Shown here: in pieces, positions 13,617 to 22,785 of the stretch | Layout: every line of letters begins with the position of its first letter | Numbering within the stretch: position 1 is the stretch's first letter | The notes under the pieces: generated by a model | Databases searched by the model: none | Told to the model about the DNA's origin: nothing | Seen by the model: only the letters and a program-made list of their open reading frames with translations | Origin: Gammaproteobacteria bacterium | GTDB taxonomy: Bacteria; Pseudomonadota; Gammaproteobacteria; SZUA-152 | DNA: 34,509 nucleotides | Assembly: GCA_022627515.1 (NCBI GenBank) | Contig: JAKEGK010000075.1 | Coordinates: 1 to 34,509, forward strand | Reading direction: 5' to 3' | Translations under genes and position numbers: made by a program

Positions 13617-14591
13617 TCAGGCATTACCGGCGTTTTGAGTCTGCTGACTATATTCTTCCCCATCCTGTTCCCACTCGTTGCGGCGGCCCACCAGGGTGTT
13701 GTACTCATCGATGGTGATATAGGACCAGGCATCGCGTTCTTCGAACAATTTATGCAGTAACGCATTGTTGATGGTATGCCCCGGCTTTTTTCCATAGTAG
13801 CTGGCGTAGATGGGTATGCCAATCAGCGCCAGGTCACCCAGGGTGTCCAGAATTTTGTGCCGGACAAATTCATCTTTGTATCGCAATCCTTCTGCGTTAA
13901 CGATGCGGTCGCCATCGACCAGGATGGCATTGTGTAATGATCCACCCCTGGCAAGCCCCAGTTTTTGCAATCGTTCGATATCTTTCGCAAAGCCAAAAGT
14001 CCTGGCGCGGGAAATATCCGCGCGAAAAGCTTCGTTGACCAGTTGCACCGTATAGGTTTGTTTACCCACCGCGGAATCAGGAAAATCTATGTCGACGGTA
14101 ATCGAGGGTATTGAGCTTGGTATTAACGCCGCCTCCTTGTCATTATCCTTGACAGAAATCCGGCGCTGCAACCATATCGCTTTGCGCAAGGCGGGCTGGT
14201 TAACCGTGCCTGACTTTTCAATCATGGTAACAAACGGGTGGCTGCTGCCGTCCATGATTGGTATTTCAGGTCCGTCGATTTCTATCAGCGCGTTATCCAC
14301 GCCGCAACCGTGCAATGCCGCCATCAAGTGCTCCACGGTACTGATCGTGACGCCGTACTGGTTGCCAAGCACGGTGGACATGTGAGTTTCCACGACGTCA
14401 TACCAGCGCGCCGCGATGAAGCCTTTTCCCGGAGGCGCGTCCTTGCGCAAAAAGTTAATACCGGAATCCGGCTCAGCCGGCCGCACCACCATGGCGGCTT
14501 TACATCCCGTATGCAGTCCTATGCCAACATAGGTGATTGGCTGGCTGAGTGTCTTTTGCGTGATTGAGGCCAGATCGTTTTTGATAGTCAT
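13617..14591 (-). CDS. lpxC: UDP-3-O-acyl-N-acetylglucosamine deacetylase
   Basis: A 324-residue zinc enzyme catalysing the committed step of lipid A synthesis, deacetylation of UDP-3-O-acyl-GlcNAc. Family signatures in order: YVGIGLHTG (21-29), ISTVEHLMAALHG with zinc ligand H88, ARTFGF, VRHKILDTLGDL with ligands H245 and D249, and GHTINNALL with catalytic H272. The spacing agrees with E. coli LpxC (H79, H238, D242, H265). It is slightly longer than the usual ~305 residues owing to a polar tail. An AGGAGGA ribosome site precedes the ATG. The gene stands alone, divergent from an AraC regulator; in most gammaproteobacteria lpxC follows ftsZ, so this copy is relocated or a paralogue. Confidence 0.95.
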   Translation of the reverse strand: MTIKNDLASITQKTLSQPITYVGIGLHTGCKAAMVVRPAEPDSGINFLRKDAPPGKGFIAARWYDVVETHMSTVLGNQYGVTISTVEHLMAALHGCGVDNALIEIDGPEIPIMDGSSHPFVTMIEKSGTVNQPALRKAIWLQRRISVKDNDKEAALIPSSIPSITVDIDFPDSAVGKQTYTVQLVNEAFRADISRARTFGFAKDIERLQKLGLARGGSLHNAILVDGDRIVNAEGLRYKDEFVRHKILDTLGDLALIGIPIYASYYGKKPGHTINNALLHKLFEERDAWSYITIDEYNTLVGRRNEWEQDGEEYSQQTQNAGNA

Positions 14592-14665
14592 ATTTATTCC
14601 TCCTGGACGCCGTGTTATTGGGATTTGCGTTACTGGTCTTTTTGACTATCAAGCAACAATTTGGG

Positions 14666-14674
14666 TGTTATAAT
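14666..14674 (+). promoter_or_regulatory. Extended -10 promoter of the AraC-type gene
   Basis: TGTTATAAT is a TGn-extended perfect -10 box on the plus strand. TTGACT at 14642-14647 is spaced too far (21 bases) to be an ideal -35, but an extended -10 compensates. It lies about 95 bp upstream of the AraC-type start and within the divergent lpxC-regulator spacer. Confidence 0.55.
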
Positions 14675-14767
14675 TTGTTGTCCCAACGCGCCAACACGTT
14701 ATCCTTGGATGCACTTTTTGGCCGGCCAATAGATAGCCGGAACAAGTAACTTAAGCAAAGGGAAAGC

Positions 14768-15766
14768 ATGCATATCACAACCATTTCTTCCTGGGTGTTG
14801 TTAATCGCGGAAACACTGAAGTCTTATGGCGTGGACTATCGTCAATTGTTCAGGCAGGCGGGAATGGATGCAGCTCACTTAAGTGACCAAAATGCCCGGT
14901 TTGATTTCTTTTCGGTTACGCGTTTATGGGACCTGGCCCTGGAAAAAACCCAGGACCCGTGTTTCGGTCTGGTTGCGGTGAATCATTGGCATCCCACTTC
15001 GCTGCATGCCTTGGGATTTTCCTGGATGGCGAGCCCCAGTTTGAAGGATGCGTTCGAACGCTTGCAAAGATATATCCGCATTGTAAATAACGCGGCCGCT
15101 GTGGATATCACTACGCGGAATTCCGTTACCCGAATTGTTATTTACAGCGCGGCCGAACCGTTAAAAACCTCAATTGCTTCCATGGATGCGGCGCTGGCGG
15201 TGCTGCTTCATATGTGCCGGTTGAATTATGGCAGGGAGTTGGATCCCGTGCGTATCCGGACGATGCGGCCGGAACCCACGCCTGCTTGTGTAGACCGGTT
15301 TAATGCGTTTTACCGGGCGCCAATCGAATTTTCCAGCGGCGAAAACGCCATCGATTTTAAGAGAGATGTCCTTGAAAAACATTTACCGGCTTCCAATATT
15401 GATCTGGCGCGCGCGAATGACAAGATCATCGATGAATATCTTTCGCATCTGGACGGCGTATCGGTGGGAATCCGGACCAGGGTGAAAATTACCGAATTAT
15501 TACCGTCCGGATCGGTAACCGAAGAAAAAATCGCGTCACTACTCAATTTAAGTGTGCGCAGTATGCAGCGTAAACTTAAGGAAGAAGGCGCCAGTTTTAA
15601 GGAATTGCTGAATCAAACACGCCAGGAACTGGCGGATCAATACATTGAAAACTCACGGTTGTCGATTAACGAGATTACGTACTTGTTGGGATTTTCCGAT
15701 CCGGCGAACTTTTCGCGGGCGTTCAAGCGCTGGCACGGTGTTTCGCCAAGCCAGTACCGCGGCTAA
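14768..15766 (+). CDS. AraC-family transcriptional regulator (OruR/ArgR-like)
   Basis: A 332-residue regulator with the two-part architecture of the OruR/ArgR-type AraC proteins. Residues ~20-205 form the arabinose-binding-like N-terminal domain (RQAGMDAAHLSDQNARFDFF; LGFSWMASPSLKDAFERL). Residues ~230-332 hold the double helix-turn-helix, with VTEEKIASLLNLSVRSMQRK and the second helix signature INEITYLLGFSDPANFSRAF then KRWHGVSPSQYR. The ligand cannot be told from sequence. It is transcribed away from lpxC, so control of lpxC or itself is possible by position only. A GGGA ribosome site precedes the ATG. Confidence 0.92.
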   Translation: MHITTISSWVLLIAETLKSYGVDYRQLFRQAGMDAAHLSDQNARFDFFSVTRLWDLALEKTQDPCFGLVAVNHWHPTSLHALGFSWMASPSLKDAFERLQRYIRIVNNAAAVDITTRNSVTRIVIYSAAEPLKTSIASMDAALAVLLHMCRLNYGRELDPVRIRTMRPEPTPACVDRFNAFYRAPIEFSSGENAIDFKRDVLEKHLPASNIDLARANDKIIDEYLSHLDGVSVGIRTRVKITELLPSGSVTEEKIASLLNLSVRSMQRKLKEEGASFKELLNQTRQELADQYIENSRLSINEITYLLGFSDPANFSRAFKRWHGVSPSQYRG

Positions 15767-15824
15767 GATGAAATTGGACGGATTAAAATCCGGTTTATTA
15801 ATTTGAATACAGGTGTAGATCGCC

Positions 15825-16322
15825 ATGAAAATGTTGCTGCGTTTTTTGCTGTTCATAGATATGTTAACGATTGTTGCCTGTGTGTCCACGACACCCGATG
15901 GCAAGATTATTGAAGATGAAAAAAAAGAAGTGATTGAGGATATTAAAATAATCCAGAATTGGAGTGGTGATTTTCCGGTGGCGAAATTGAATGTGTTGCC
16001 CAGGGGGCAGGAACGGTTGCCGGCGGGTTATGTCAGCGATGCGGCCACGTTCAAAAGTGTCTGGGAAATTTTTTCTCCCGCCACACCGGTTCCGGAAGTT
16101 AACTTTGAAAACAACATCGTCGTATTTGGCCGCAACACGCAATATTACAACCGTACAACGATTTTCAAGGTAACATTAAAGGATGGTGTCGCTGAAATAC
16201 TGGCGATGGCAACCATGTCGGCGAATCCCATTCAGGATAAAGTCGCAATCTCCATGGCGGTTATTCCCAGGGAGGGGGTAAAATATATTTTTACCGCAGG
16301 CACTAACCTGCCGGTAAAGTAG
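15825..16322 (+). CDS. Hypothetical lipoprotein, PrcB-like C-terminus possible
   Basis: A 165-residue protein with a hydrophobic signal and lipobox IVAC (Cys about residue 19). The mature protein has an acidic linker (DEKKEVIEDIKII) and a globular part with RGQERLPAGYV, FKSVWEIFSP, NNIVVFGRNTQYYNRTTIFKV and VAISMAVIPREGVKYIF. The last portion is reminiscent of the PrcB C-terminal fold, but I hold that weakly. It starts 58 bp after the AraC-type gene in the same direction and may be cotranscribed or a target of that regulator. Confidence 0.7.
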   Translation: MKMLLRFLLFIDMLTIVACVSTTPDGKIIEDEKKEVIEDIKIIQNWSGDFPVAKLNVLPRGQERLPAGYVSDAATFKSVWEIFSPATPVPEVNFENNIVVFGRNTQYYNRTTIFKVTLKDGVAEILAMATMSANPIQDKVAISMAVIPREGVKYIFTAGTNLPVK

Positions 16323-16337
16323 CTGGCGGAATCCAAG

Positions 16338-16424
16338 TTCATTGCGAGGCTTGCGTTAGCAAACCGTGGCGATCCAGTGTTGATTGATATATAAGATCGC
16401 TGCGTCCTTTGGACTCGCAATGAC
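16338..16424. repeat. Short palindromic intergenic repeat
   Basis: CATTGCGAG (16340-16348) pairs with CTCGCAATG (16414-16422), and GCGATC (16369-16374) with GATCGC (16395-16400). The pattern CATTGCGAGG...GTGGCGATCC...GATCGC.GCGTC...CTCGCAATGAC is a familiar dispersed hairpin repeat in many proteobacterial genomes. It sits between convergent genes. Confidence 0.7.
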
Positions 16425-16456
16425 TAATTGACTAACAACTAATAATGGTATCGTGC

Positions 16457-16981
16457 TTAGAACGTTAGTGATGCTCCGACTGATATCATTTCCACAGTGT
16501 CAAAATCACTGATATCAAAGTATTCATATTCGGCGCGCACACTGATTGATCCGAAGCTGAGACCTGCGCCGATACCATATACCGGATCAGTGCCGTCCTC
16601 ATTGACAGAGGCGCCATTGGTCAGATCCGAATCCCAGGAAAACACGCCGACTTTGCCGAACAGATCCACCGGCCCAATCCCAATATTCACCAAACCAAAA
16701 AGATCATAGCCGGATAACTCAACACTGATATTGTTTTGTTCCGGTTTACCAAAATCGACATAACTGGCTTCTATTGCGAGTAGAGTAAATTTAAACCCGC
16801 CAAATACTTTGTAACCCGTATCATCTGAATCGAAATCGATGCTGGTAGAGGGTTCGCCGGAAATGGATGCGTTGCCAGCGCTGGCGCCAATATAAAAGCC
16901 ACTGTCAGCGTGCGCGGAAGTCATAACGATTGCGGAAGCGATCAATGCTGCGGAGCCAATAACTTTGTTTAGTTTTTTCAT
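16457..16981 (-). CDS. Small outer-membrane beta-barrel (OmpA-like barrel)
   Basis: A 174-residue exported protein with signal peptide MKKLNKVIGSAALIASAIVMTSAHA. The mature ~149 residues alternate hydrophobic/polar as in an eight-stranded OMP_b-brl/OmpW-type barrel: GFYIGASAGNASI, GYKVFGGFKFTLLAIEASYVDF, YDLFGLVNIGIGPVDLFGKVGVF, YGIGAGLSFGSISVRAEYEYF, ending in aromatic LTF as required for BAM recognition. Function beyond membrane insertion is unknown. It is convergent with the lipoprotein gene at 15825-16322. Confidence 0.85.
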   Translation of the reverse strand: MKKLNKVIGSAALIASAIVMTSAHADSGFYIGASAGNASISGEPSTSIDFDSDDTGYKVFGGFKFTLLAIEASYVDFGKPEQNNISVELSGYDLFGLVNIGIGPVDLFGKVGVFSWDSDLTNGASVNEDGTDPVYGIGAGLSFGSISVRAEYEYFDISDFDTVEMISVGASLTF

Positions 16982-17405
16982 AGCGTGGGTTCCAGTTTGA
17001 AAGTAGTTAATTTCATGATACTCGTAGATTAAATTTACACCTAATTTATTAACTAATAAAGTTTCCGGTTTAAAATTCTGATTTATAGTTCATCGGCTGT
17101 GTAGTCCAAAATCATTAACTTGCGTTTGCAAAGTAAACGCCAACCAATGCACATTTTATGAACAGCGAGAAACCTAGCTGTGCTTGAGTGTTTACTGCTG
17201 CTACATAATTAGCAGAATTGTGAATTAATTCGAAAACATAATGTGAAATTAGAGACGTTTTTGGTCATGTACGATACAATCCCGCGACATATTGGAGCAT
17301 GGCAATAGGGAAACAGCTTTTTCAGGTAGGCGCGCCATGCCCACCAAATGAAATTGGATGATTCCCAAATAGTATTACCGGACGAAAAACAAGAGGAACG
17401 AATCA
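16982..17405. other. Divergent intergenic region between two barrel genes
   Basis: A 424-bp AT-rich spacer between divergent genes, expected to carry two promoters. An inverted repeat GCGTTT-7 bp-AAACGC (17122-17140) is the only regulatory-like signal I can point to. A short minus-strand frame (17209-17433) has no family features and overlaps the next gene's start. Confidence 0.35.
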
Positions 17406-18371
17406 ATGAAGAAAACACTGATAGCAGGTTCACTGATGATAACCACGCTGACCATCGGACAATCCGCTGTTGCCCTGGATATTAAACCTACCGGTTTTGT
17501 CGACATGGTATGGACTTTGTCTGATGGCACGGATTTGGGCAAAAACGGCGCGGAAGGCCGCTTCGATACTACCGGTGAACTCGATGTAGAAGCCGGTTTG
17601 AAAGAAGGCATCAGCATGCGCTTTGATGCCGATATCAATCCCGGCAGCGCGGGTGGTGATTCCGGCCGTTTGGAACAAATTTATCTGAACTGGGCGATCG
17701 ATCCCAGGATGTCGTTAAAGGGCGGCGTGTTTAATAACAACCTCAGCTGGGAGCGTGAAGACGCGCCGGACATGTATCAGATTACACACGGCCAATTGTG
17801 GGATATCTGGAACTTTTCAACAGCGGAAGACGGCAACAACCTGGCGGGTGTGGAATTCAATTACCAGATTGACAAAGTTAAACTCATTGCCGGTTTCCTG
17901 AATGATCTGGGTAATGTCCCTGAAGAAAATTCCGTCAAGATCGCCGGCGAAATTAAAGCGATGCCGGATCTGGACATTACCCTTGGTTTGATTACCCAGG
18001 ATCAATTGTTTGAAAATATAATTGATATCAACGCCACATGGAAATCAGGTAAGTTCCTTGTGGGAGGCGAGATTCTCTTTGCCGATGAAGGTGTTGATAG
18101 CGCTTTTATGGCGATGGTGAACTATAAATTTAACGATAAACTATCCGGCACAGCGCGTTATGACTTAGTTTCCTATGACAGCGCTTTTCTCGCCGAGGAT
18201 ACTTCTTCCATGACCGTCGCGGCGCTTTACAGCATTTCCAGCAACTTGTTTTTCAACGCGGAAATCCGGTTTAATGATGATAGTAACGTACCGCCTGCTG
18301 CAACTGCACCTTTGTCAATTGGCGAAGGTGATGGCACCACCGGGCGGCTGGAATTGCTGGCAACTTTCTAA
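17406..18371 (+). CDS. Outer-membrane porin-like beta-barrel
   Basis: A 321-residue protein with a clear signal peptide (cleavage after SAVALA-type site, about residue 24). The mature part consists of repeated amphipathic strands (GFVDMVWTLSDGTD, GLKEGISMRFDADI, LEQIYLNWAIDPRMSLKGGVF, FLVGGEILFADEGV) and ends in F (LLATF). The pattern LEQIYLNWA...LKGGVFNN...WEREDAPDMY resembles outer-membrane porins of the BBP2/OmpL type. Substrate is unknown. A GAGGAACGAATC ribosome region precedes the ATG, and a strong terminator follows 36 bp after the stop, so this is probably a monocistronic, well-expressed gene. Confidence 0.85.
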   Translation: MKKTLIAGSLMITTLTIGQSAVALDIKPTGFVDMVWTLSDGTDLGKNGAEGRFDTTGELDVEAGLKEGISMRFDADINPGSAGGDSGRLEQIYLNWAIDPRMSLKGGVFNNNLSWEREDAPDMYQITHGQLWDIWNFSTAEDGNNLAGVEFNYQIDKVKLIAGFLNDLGNVPEENSVKIAGEIKAMPDLDITLGLITQDQLFENIIDINATWKSGKFLVGGEILFADEGVDSAFMAMVNYKFNDKLSGTARYDLVSYDSAFLAEDTSSMTVAALYSISSNLFFNAEIRFNDDSNVPPAATAPLSIGEGDGTTGRLELLATF

Positions 18372-18407
18372 AATACCAGCCACCAAAACCTGGTTAAGTT
18401 ACAAATG

Positions 18408-18446
18408 AAAATCCCGCCGGACCTTTGGTCCGGCGGGATTTTTTTA
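18408..18446 (+). terminator. Strong intrinsic terminator
   Basis: AAAATCCCGCCGGACC (18408-18423) pairs perfectly with 18427-18442 around a three-base TTT loop, and the 3' arm continues into a T-run (TTTTTTTATT). It terminates the porin-like gene. The complementary A-run could also stop leftward transcription. Confidence 0.95.
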
Positions 18447-18618
18447 TTGCAGGGTGTGTTGCGCGCACGTGTTGTTATAACCGGGGATTTAATTTAGCGG
18501 CATGTAAGGTCTGTTGAATGCAATGAAAACCGGCGGATAAAGCCATGCTTGCGACTATATTCTTTTGCTATTCGTTTGTTTCCTCCCGTGCTGCAATGAA
18601 ATGTATTAAACGCGGCGG

Positions 18619-19158
18619 TCACCGGTCGTGGTGCTTACTGAAAAAATAATAAGTCAATCCAAGCGAAAACGCGCCCAATTCCATATTGCTTTTATCAAGG
18701 TACTGCGTGTAATCACCGTTGACCGCAAGGTGTTTTGAAAAACGGTAATTGGCGCCCAGGCCATACGAAAAGCCGTTCTCTCTGCCGGAAAACGTGTATC
18801 CGGCGAATTCGCGCGATGAGCGGACGCTGGAAAGGCCAATGATACCGTACAGGTTTGCTTTTCCTGTGGGATAAACGCCCTGCACCATAAAGTTATATAA
18901 ATTCTGAAAATCCACGCTGCCGCCACTGCCGGATTCCTTGCTTGGCGCCGCAAACTGTGTTTCCACCACCATGTTTTGCGAAACAACAAATCCCAATCTT
19001 GCTCGCGCGCTGGCGCCCTCTATTTTGTCAGGAAGATTTTCATCGTCAAACCGCCAGTTAAAACCATCGAGACCAAGATACCATTCCAGGGCGTGCGCAT
19101 TACCGGCAAACCACGCAAAACAAACACCGGCGAAAGCAAGTTTTTTGAGCAGTTTCAT
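18619..19158 (-). CDS. Outer-membrane beta-barrel protein (OMP_b-brl type)
   Basis: A 179-residue protein. The signal peptide MKLLKKLAFAGVCFAWFAGNAHA is followed by an eight-strand-like barrel with signatures ARARLGFVVSQNMVVETQFA, ANLYGIIGLSSVRS, FSYGLGANYRFSKHLAVNGDY and FSLGLTYYF near the C-terminus. The layout matches the OMP_b-brl/OmpX-OmpA-barrel group. The terminal FF-SKHHDR tail adds residues after the usual closing aromatic. It is transcribed towards the porin terminator region and diverges from the protease gene at 19385. Confidence 0.85.
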   Translation of the reverse strand: MKLLKKLAFAGVCFAWFAGNAHALEWYLGLDGFNWRFDDENLPDKIEGASARARLGFVVSQNMVVETQFAAPSKESGSGGSVDFQNLYNFMVQGVYPTGKANLYGIIGLSSVRSSREFAGYTFSGRENGFSYGLGANYRFSKHLAVNGDYTQYLDKSNMELGAFSLGLTYYFFSKHHDR

Positions 19159-19384
19159 TTTATGTACATCCCTGAATGGCGGTTAATTAATAATATATTA
19201 TTATAGATTGCCGCATCGCTGATTGGCTAGCGGGCTGTTTGGCGCGAATATTTTACGGATGTTATTGCCGGTTGATGGCCGTCAATGCAGTCAAATTTTC
19301 TTGCTGCAATATGACTTCTGCATGGCCGTTGTTGTAAAGTGTGCGTTATTGTCAACTTAAAATGATCGTTCACGCGAGACTGTT

Positions 19385-22035
19385 ATGCCGCCCGGAATGC
19401 CGAAACACAGATACCTTCATTTTCTGCTATTGTTGATACTGGCAATGCTGACCACGATTGGCAGTGTTCACGATGATGATGACGGCGCCACCATTAATAC
19501 GGTGAACATCAGCGGCGCCATTTCCGTGAACAGTGACTCCCAGGTTGATTCTGATGTTAACGACCCACTTGCATCTTACCTGCCTAATGATTCCATCCAG
19601 CAAGCGCAAATACTGAAAAATCCGGTTACTTTGGGCGGCTTTGTCGCGGTCCCCGATTCGGTGCCTTTCGGACGCCTGGCAAATGGCGGCGGTGATGTGC
19701 AGGACTATTACCACATTTCGCTGGTTGCGCAGCAGATTCTTTATTTTTTCCCGGTGATGAGATAGGCGCCGCGGGAAGTCCGTCAGCTTGCAAAGTTTTT
19801 GATGTGCAGATTCTCGGGCTGTGTGTCGCGCTGGAAGACGCCAACGGCAGTGCCGTGACTGTAACGCTGGATGAGAGTAATCCCGATTTTATCACGATCA
19901 CTCCGCAAAATAGCGGTAACTATTATTTGCGCGTGCAGGCCGAACAGGGCGCGCGGAATTATATCGTGGCGACCGGATTGCCTTCGGCCAGCACGCTGCA
20001 ATCCCGGAACAGCGGCGCTGAAATGAGTGTTGACGAAAATTTTATTCCCGGCGAAGTGATTGTGAAATTCAAAAACAACTTTGTTTCAACGGCGGGTGTA
20101 ACAAGGCAAAGTCTGGCGGCATCAGTAGGCCTTACCGCCAAAGCAGGCGCGCCAGGCCGTTCCATGTTAATGAGCCTGGGGGATATAAGCGCACGGCCAC
20201 AGACTTTTAATACGCTCGGCATTGCAGCGGTGGTGCAGCATTCCGATCCCGCGCTTCAATTGAAACAGGAAACCATCGAAGTCGTAAAAGCGCTGCGCAA
20301 AAGAGCGGATGTGGAATACGCGGCGTTGAATTATCTTCGCCAGCCTTTATTGGAGCCCGACGATACCTATTACGGTCTGCAATGGCACTATCCCAAAATA
20401 AATTTGCCGCTGGCCTGGGATGTGACCACCGGAGTCGCTGACGTTGTGGTTGCCGTTATCGATTCCGGAAAATTGGATCACCCGGATTTGCAGGCATCAT
20501 TGGTGCAGGGTTATGACTTTATCAGCAGCACGGCTAACTCCGGTGATGGTGACGGCATTGACAGTGATCCCACCGATCCGGGTGACAGCGACGGCGTGAC
20601 GCCCAGCAGCTTTCATGGCACGCATGTGGCCGGTACCGTGGCGGCTGAAACCGGCAATGCCACGGGTGTGGCCGGTGTTGCCGGGAATGTCAAAGTCATG
20701 CCGTTGCGGGTATGCGGCACACTGGGATGCGCGGATTATGATATACAACAGGCATTGCTTTACGCAGCGGGGCAGTCTAACGATTCCGGCACGGTGCCTG
20801 CTCAGGCAGCGGATATTGTCAACCTTAGCCTGGGTGCGCCAACCAACTCAACGATAGCTCCGCCGGCTTATGTCACCGCGCGCAATGCGGGGGTTATCAT
20901 TGTCGCCGCCGCAGGCAATGAATCATCCACTGAACTGTTTGCTCCCGCGGCTTATGACGGAGTTGTTTCCGTCAGCGCCGTGGATTTTGCCGGTAATCTT
21001 GCTTATTACTCCAACCGTGGCGCCACCATTGATGTGGCGGCGCCCGGCGGGGATATTACCGCGAATTTGAATGGCGACAGTTATCCTGATGGCATTTTAA
21101 GTACCGTAGGTTCCGATGCATCCGGCGCCCTCCGGCTGGGTTACGGATTTTATCAGGGAACCTCGATGGCGGCGCCGCATCTGGCGGGTGTGGCGGCATT
21201 GATGAAGTCCGTCAATCCGGGCATGTCGCCGGATCAGTTTGACCAATGGCTGGCAAACGGTGATTTAACACAGGATCTTGGCGCTGCCGGGCGGGACGAC
21301 TTTTATGGCTATGGGCTGATAGATGCCGCTAAAGCCGTCTCCATTGCAAGCGGCACACCTATCGAACCGGAACTACCCCCTGATCCATTGATACGAATCA
21401 CTCCGGACACGCTGGTTTATGATGTTTCAACCGATACCCTGCAATTCACGATATCCAACGGCGGACTGGCTGATTTAATTATTGCATCGGTCAATAATGA
21501 CTCCGGCGGCTGGTTAACGGTTAATGCGGGCAGCGTCGACGCGAATGGCGGGGGTACTTACACCGTAACCGTGGATCGTAGCCAAATCGCCGGATTCGCA
21601 ACGGCCGGCGCGGTGATAACCATTGAAGCCAATGCCACCAATTCGCCGTTGACTGTGCCGGTGATGGTGTATAACCAGGAAATCGCCAGTGATGCGGGTT
21701 TCCACTATGTGTTGTTATATAACATTGACAGAGACCTCTTTGTTGATCAGTTTAATGCCGCTATTGTTAACGGCCAATATCAGTATTCATTTCTTAATGT
21801 TCCCGCGGGCAATTACTTTATTGTTGCCGGCAATGATTTCAATTCGGATGATCATATATGCGGTAGCGGTGAAGCATGCGGCGCTTACGCCACGTTGGGG
21901 AACATGACAAAAATTGTGATCGACAACAACACCGGTAATCTGGCCGGAGTCAATTTTGCGACAGGATTCAATCCGTTTATTGCGGAATTTCAGGGATTGC
22001 TCGCCTCGGCAAAAGAGAGAGTGCTACTGCCCTGA
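19385..22035 (+). CDS. Secreted subtilisin-like S8 serine protease, interrupted by a frameshift
   Basis: Two frames together make one protease of about 880 residues. The first (19385-19765) encodes a hydrophobic export signal, an acidic stretch and the start of a PPC-like pre-peptidase domain. The second (open before 19804, ending 22035) continues it: FIPGEVIVKFK prodomain strand, then the S8 catalytic triad at D (VIDSGKLDHPDL, codon 20461), H (HGTHVAGTV, 20614) and S (GTSMAAPHLAG, 21163). A BACON/Ig-like module and a C-terminal module with NDFNSDDHICG follow. The frames join at T-TTT-TTC (19744-19750) by a -1 step, giving YFFPGDEIG. It may be a sequencing error, a mutation or programmed frameshifting. 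Confidence 0.85.
19744..19750 (+). other. Slippery heptamer / frameshift point in the protease gene
   Basis: T TTT TTC lies in the exact X-XXY-YYZ register of the upstream frame (codons TAT TTT TTC CCG). A -1 slip reads TTT TTT CCC GGT GAT GAG and enters the long protease frame; without it the upstream frame stops at TAG 19763-19765. No strong stimulatory pseudoknot is obvious: only a short CCCG/CGGG pairing follows. Confidence 0.5.
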
Positions 22036-22248
22036 ACGCAATGTCTGGCGCCTTAGCCGAATCGCTGAAAAAAGCAGGAATGTTTTACAGATAGGTATGC
22101 GTATCATGGATTGTGATAAGTATTTTGCCTCAATCTTGCCAAGAGCAATTATGTATAAAAATTCAGGCAGGCTCGATCGCGCGATGTATATCAAAATGAT
22201 GCGGTTTTCCGCTATGATGAATATTGATTAAAAAGCAGTAATAACTTC

Positions 22249-22785
22249 ATGCAAAATTTACCAGGAAAAATCCTGCGCCCGGAAGCGATCGCGCTTATAG
22301 CGGCTGTCATTGTCCTGTTGCTGGGCGTGTTGGTATATGCAATTGACCGGCAGCCGGGCACGGTTTATTTCATGAGTGATTGGATGCGCCTTGGAGAAGG
22401 CCGCGGTTCCGTGTTTGGATTGTTAGGCCGGCATCTTCCGACTTTTGTTCATGTCTACACCTTTATTCTGTTAACCATGGCGCTGGTGGTGCCTGCCGGG
22501 CATTATCGCCATTATCTTTTACCGGTGTGTCTAGGCTGGTTTGTTATTGATTGTTTGTTTGAAATCGCGCAGCTGAATTTTATCGCGCATGTGATCGCTG
22601 GCTGGGCGCCCGCCTGGTTTGCCGGTATTCCGTTTCTGGAAAATACCGCGAATTATTTTCGTCACGGCAGGTTTGACCTGCTGGATTTGTTTTCCATTGG
22701 GCTGGGCGCGCTCGCCGCTTACCTGACCATGCAGCTCATTATTAAAAGGAGTGCTCATCGTGCGGTATCTGTTAATCAGTCGTAA
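22249..22785 (+). CDS. Small integral membrane protein, VanZ-like layout
   Basis: A 178-residue protein with about four transmembrane helices: IALIAAVIVLLLGVLVYAI, FVHVYTFILLTMALVVPAG, YLLPVCLGWFVIDCLFEIAQ and LFSIGLGALAAYLTMQLII. Short polar loops include a FRHGRFDLLDLFS segment before the last helix. The order of helices and the D-L-D motif recall VanZ-like membrane proteins, but I cannot confirm that. Its 3' end overlaps the start of the Big_2 protein gene by about 26 bp, so the two are likely translated from one message. Confidence 0.65.
   Translation: MQNLPGKILRPEAIALIAAVIVLLLGVLVYAIDRQPGTVYFMSDWMRLGEGRGSVFGLLGRHLPTFVHVYTFILLTMALVVPAGHYRHYLLPVCLGWFVIDCLFEIAQLNFIAHVIAGWAPAWFAGIPFLENTANYFRHGRFDLLDLFSIGLGALAAYLTMQLIIKRSAHRAVSVNQS

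Noticed and set aside
22084-22231. Possible small gene between the protease and membrane protein
   Set aside because: Composition is random-like, and the frame is continuous with an out-of-frame reading of the protease end.
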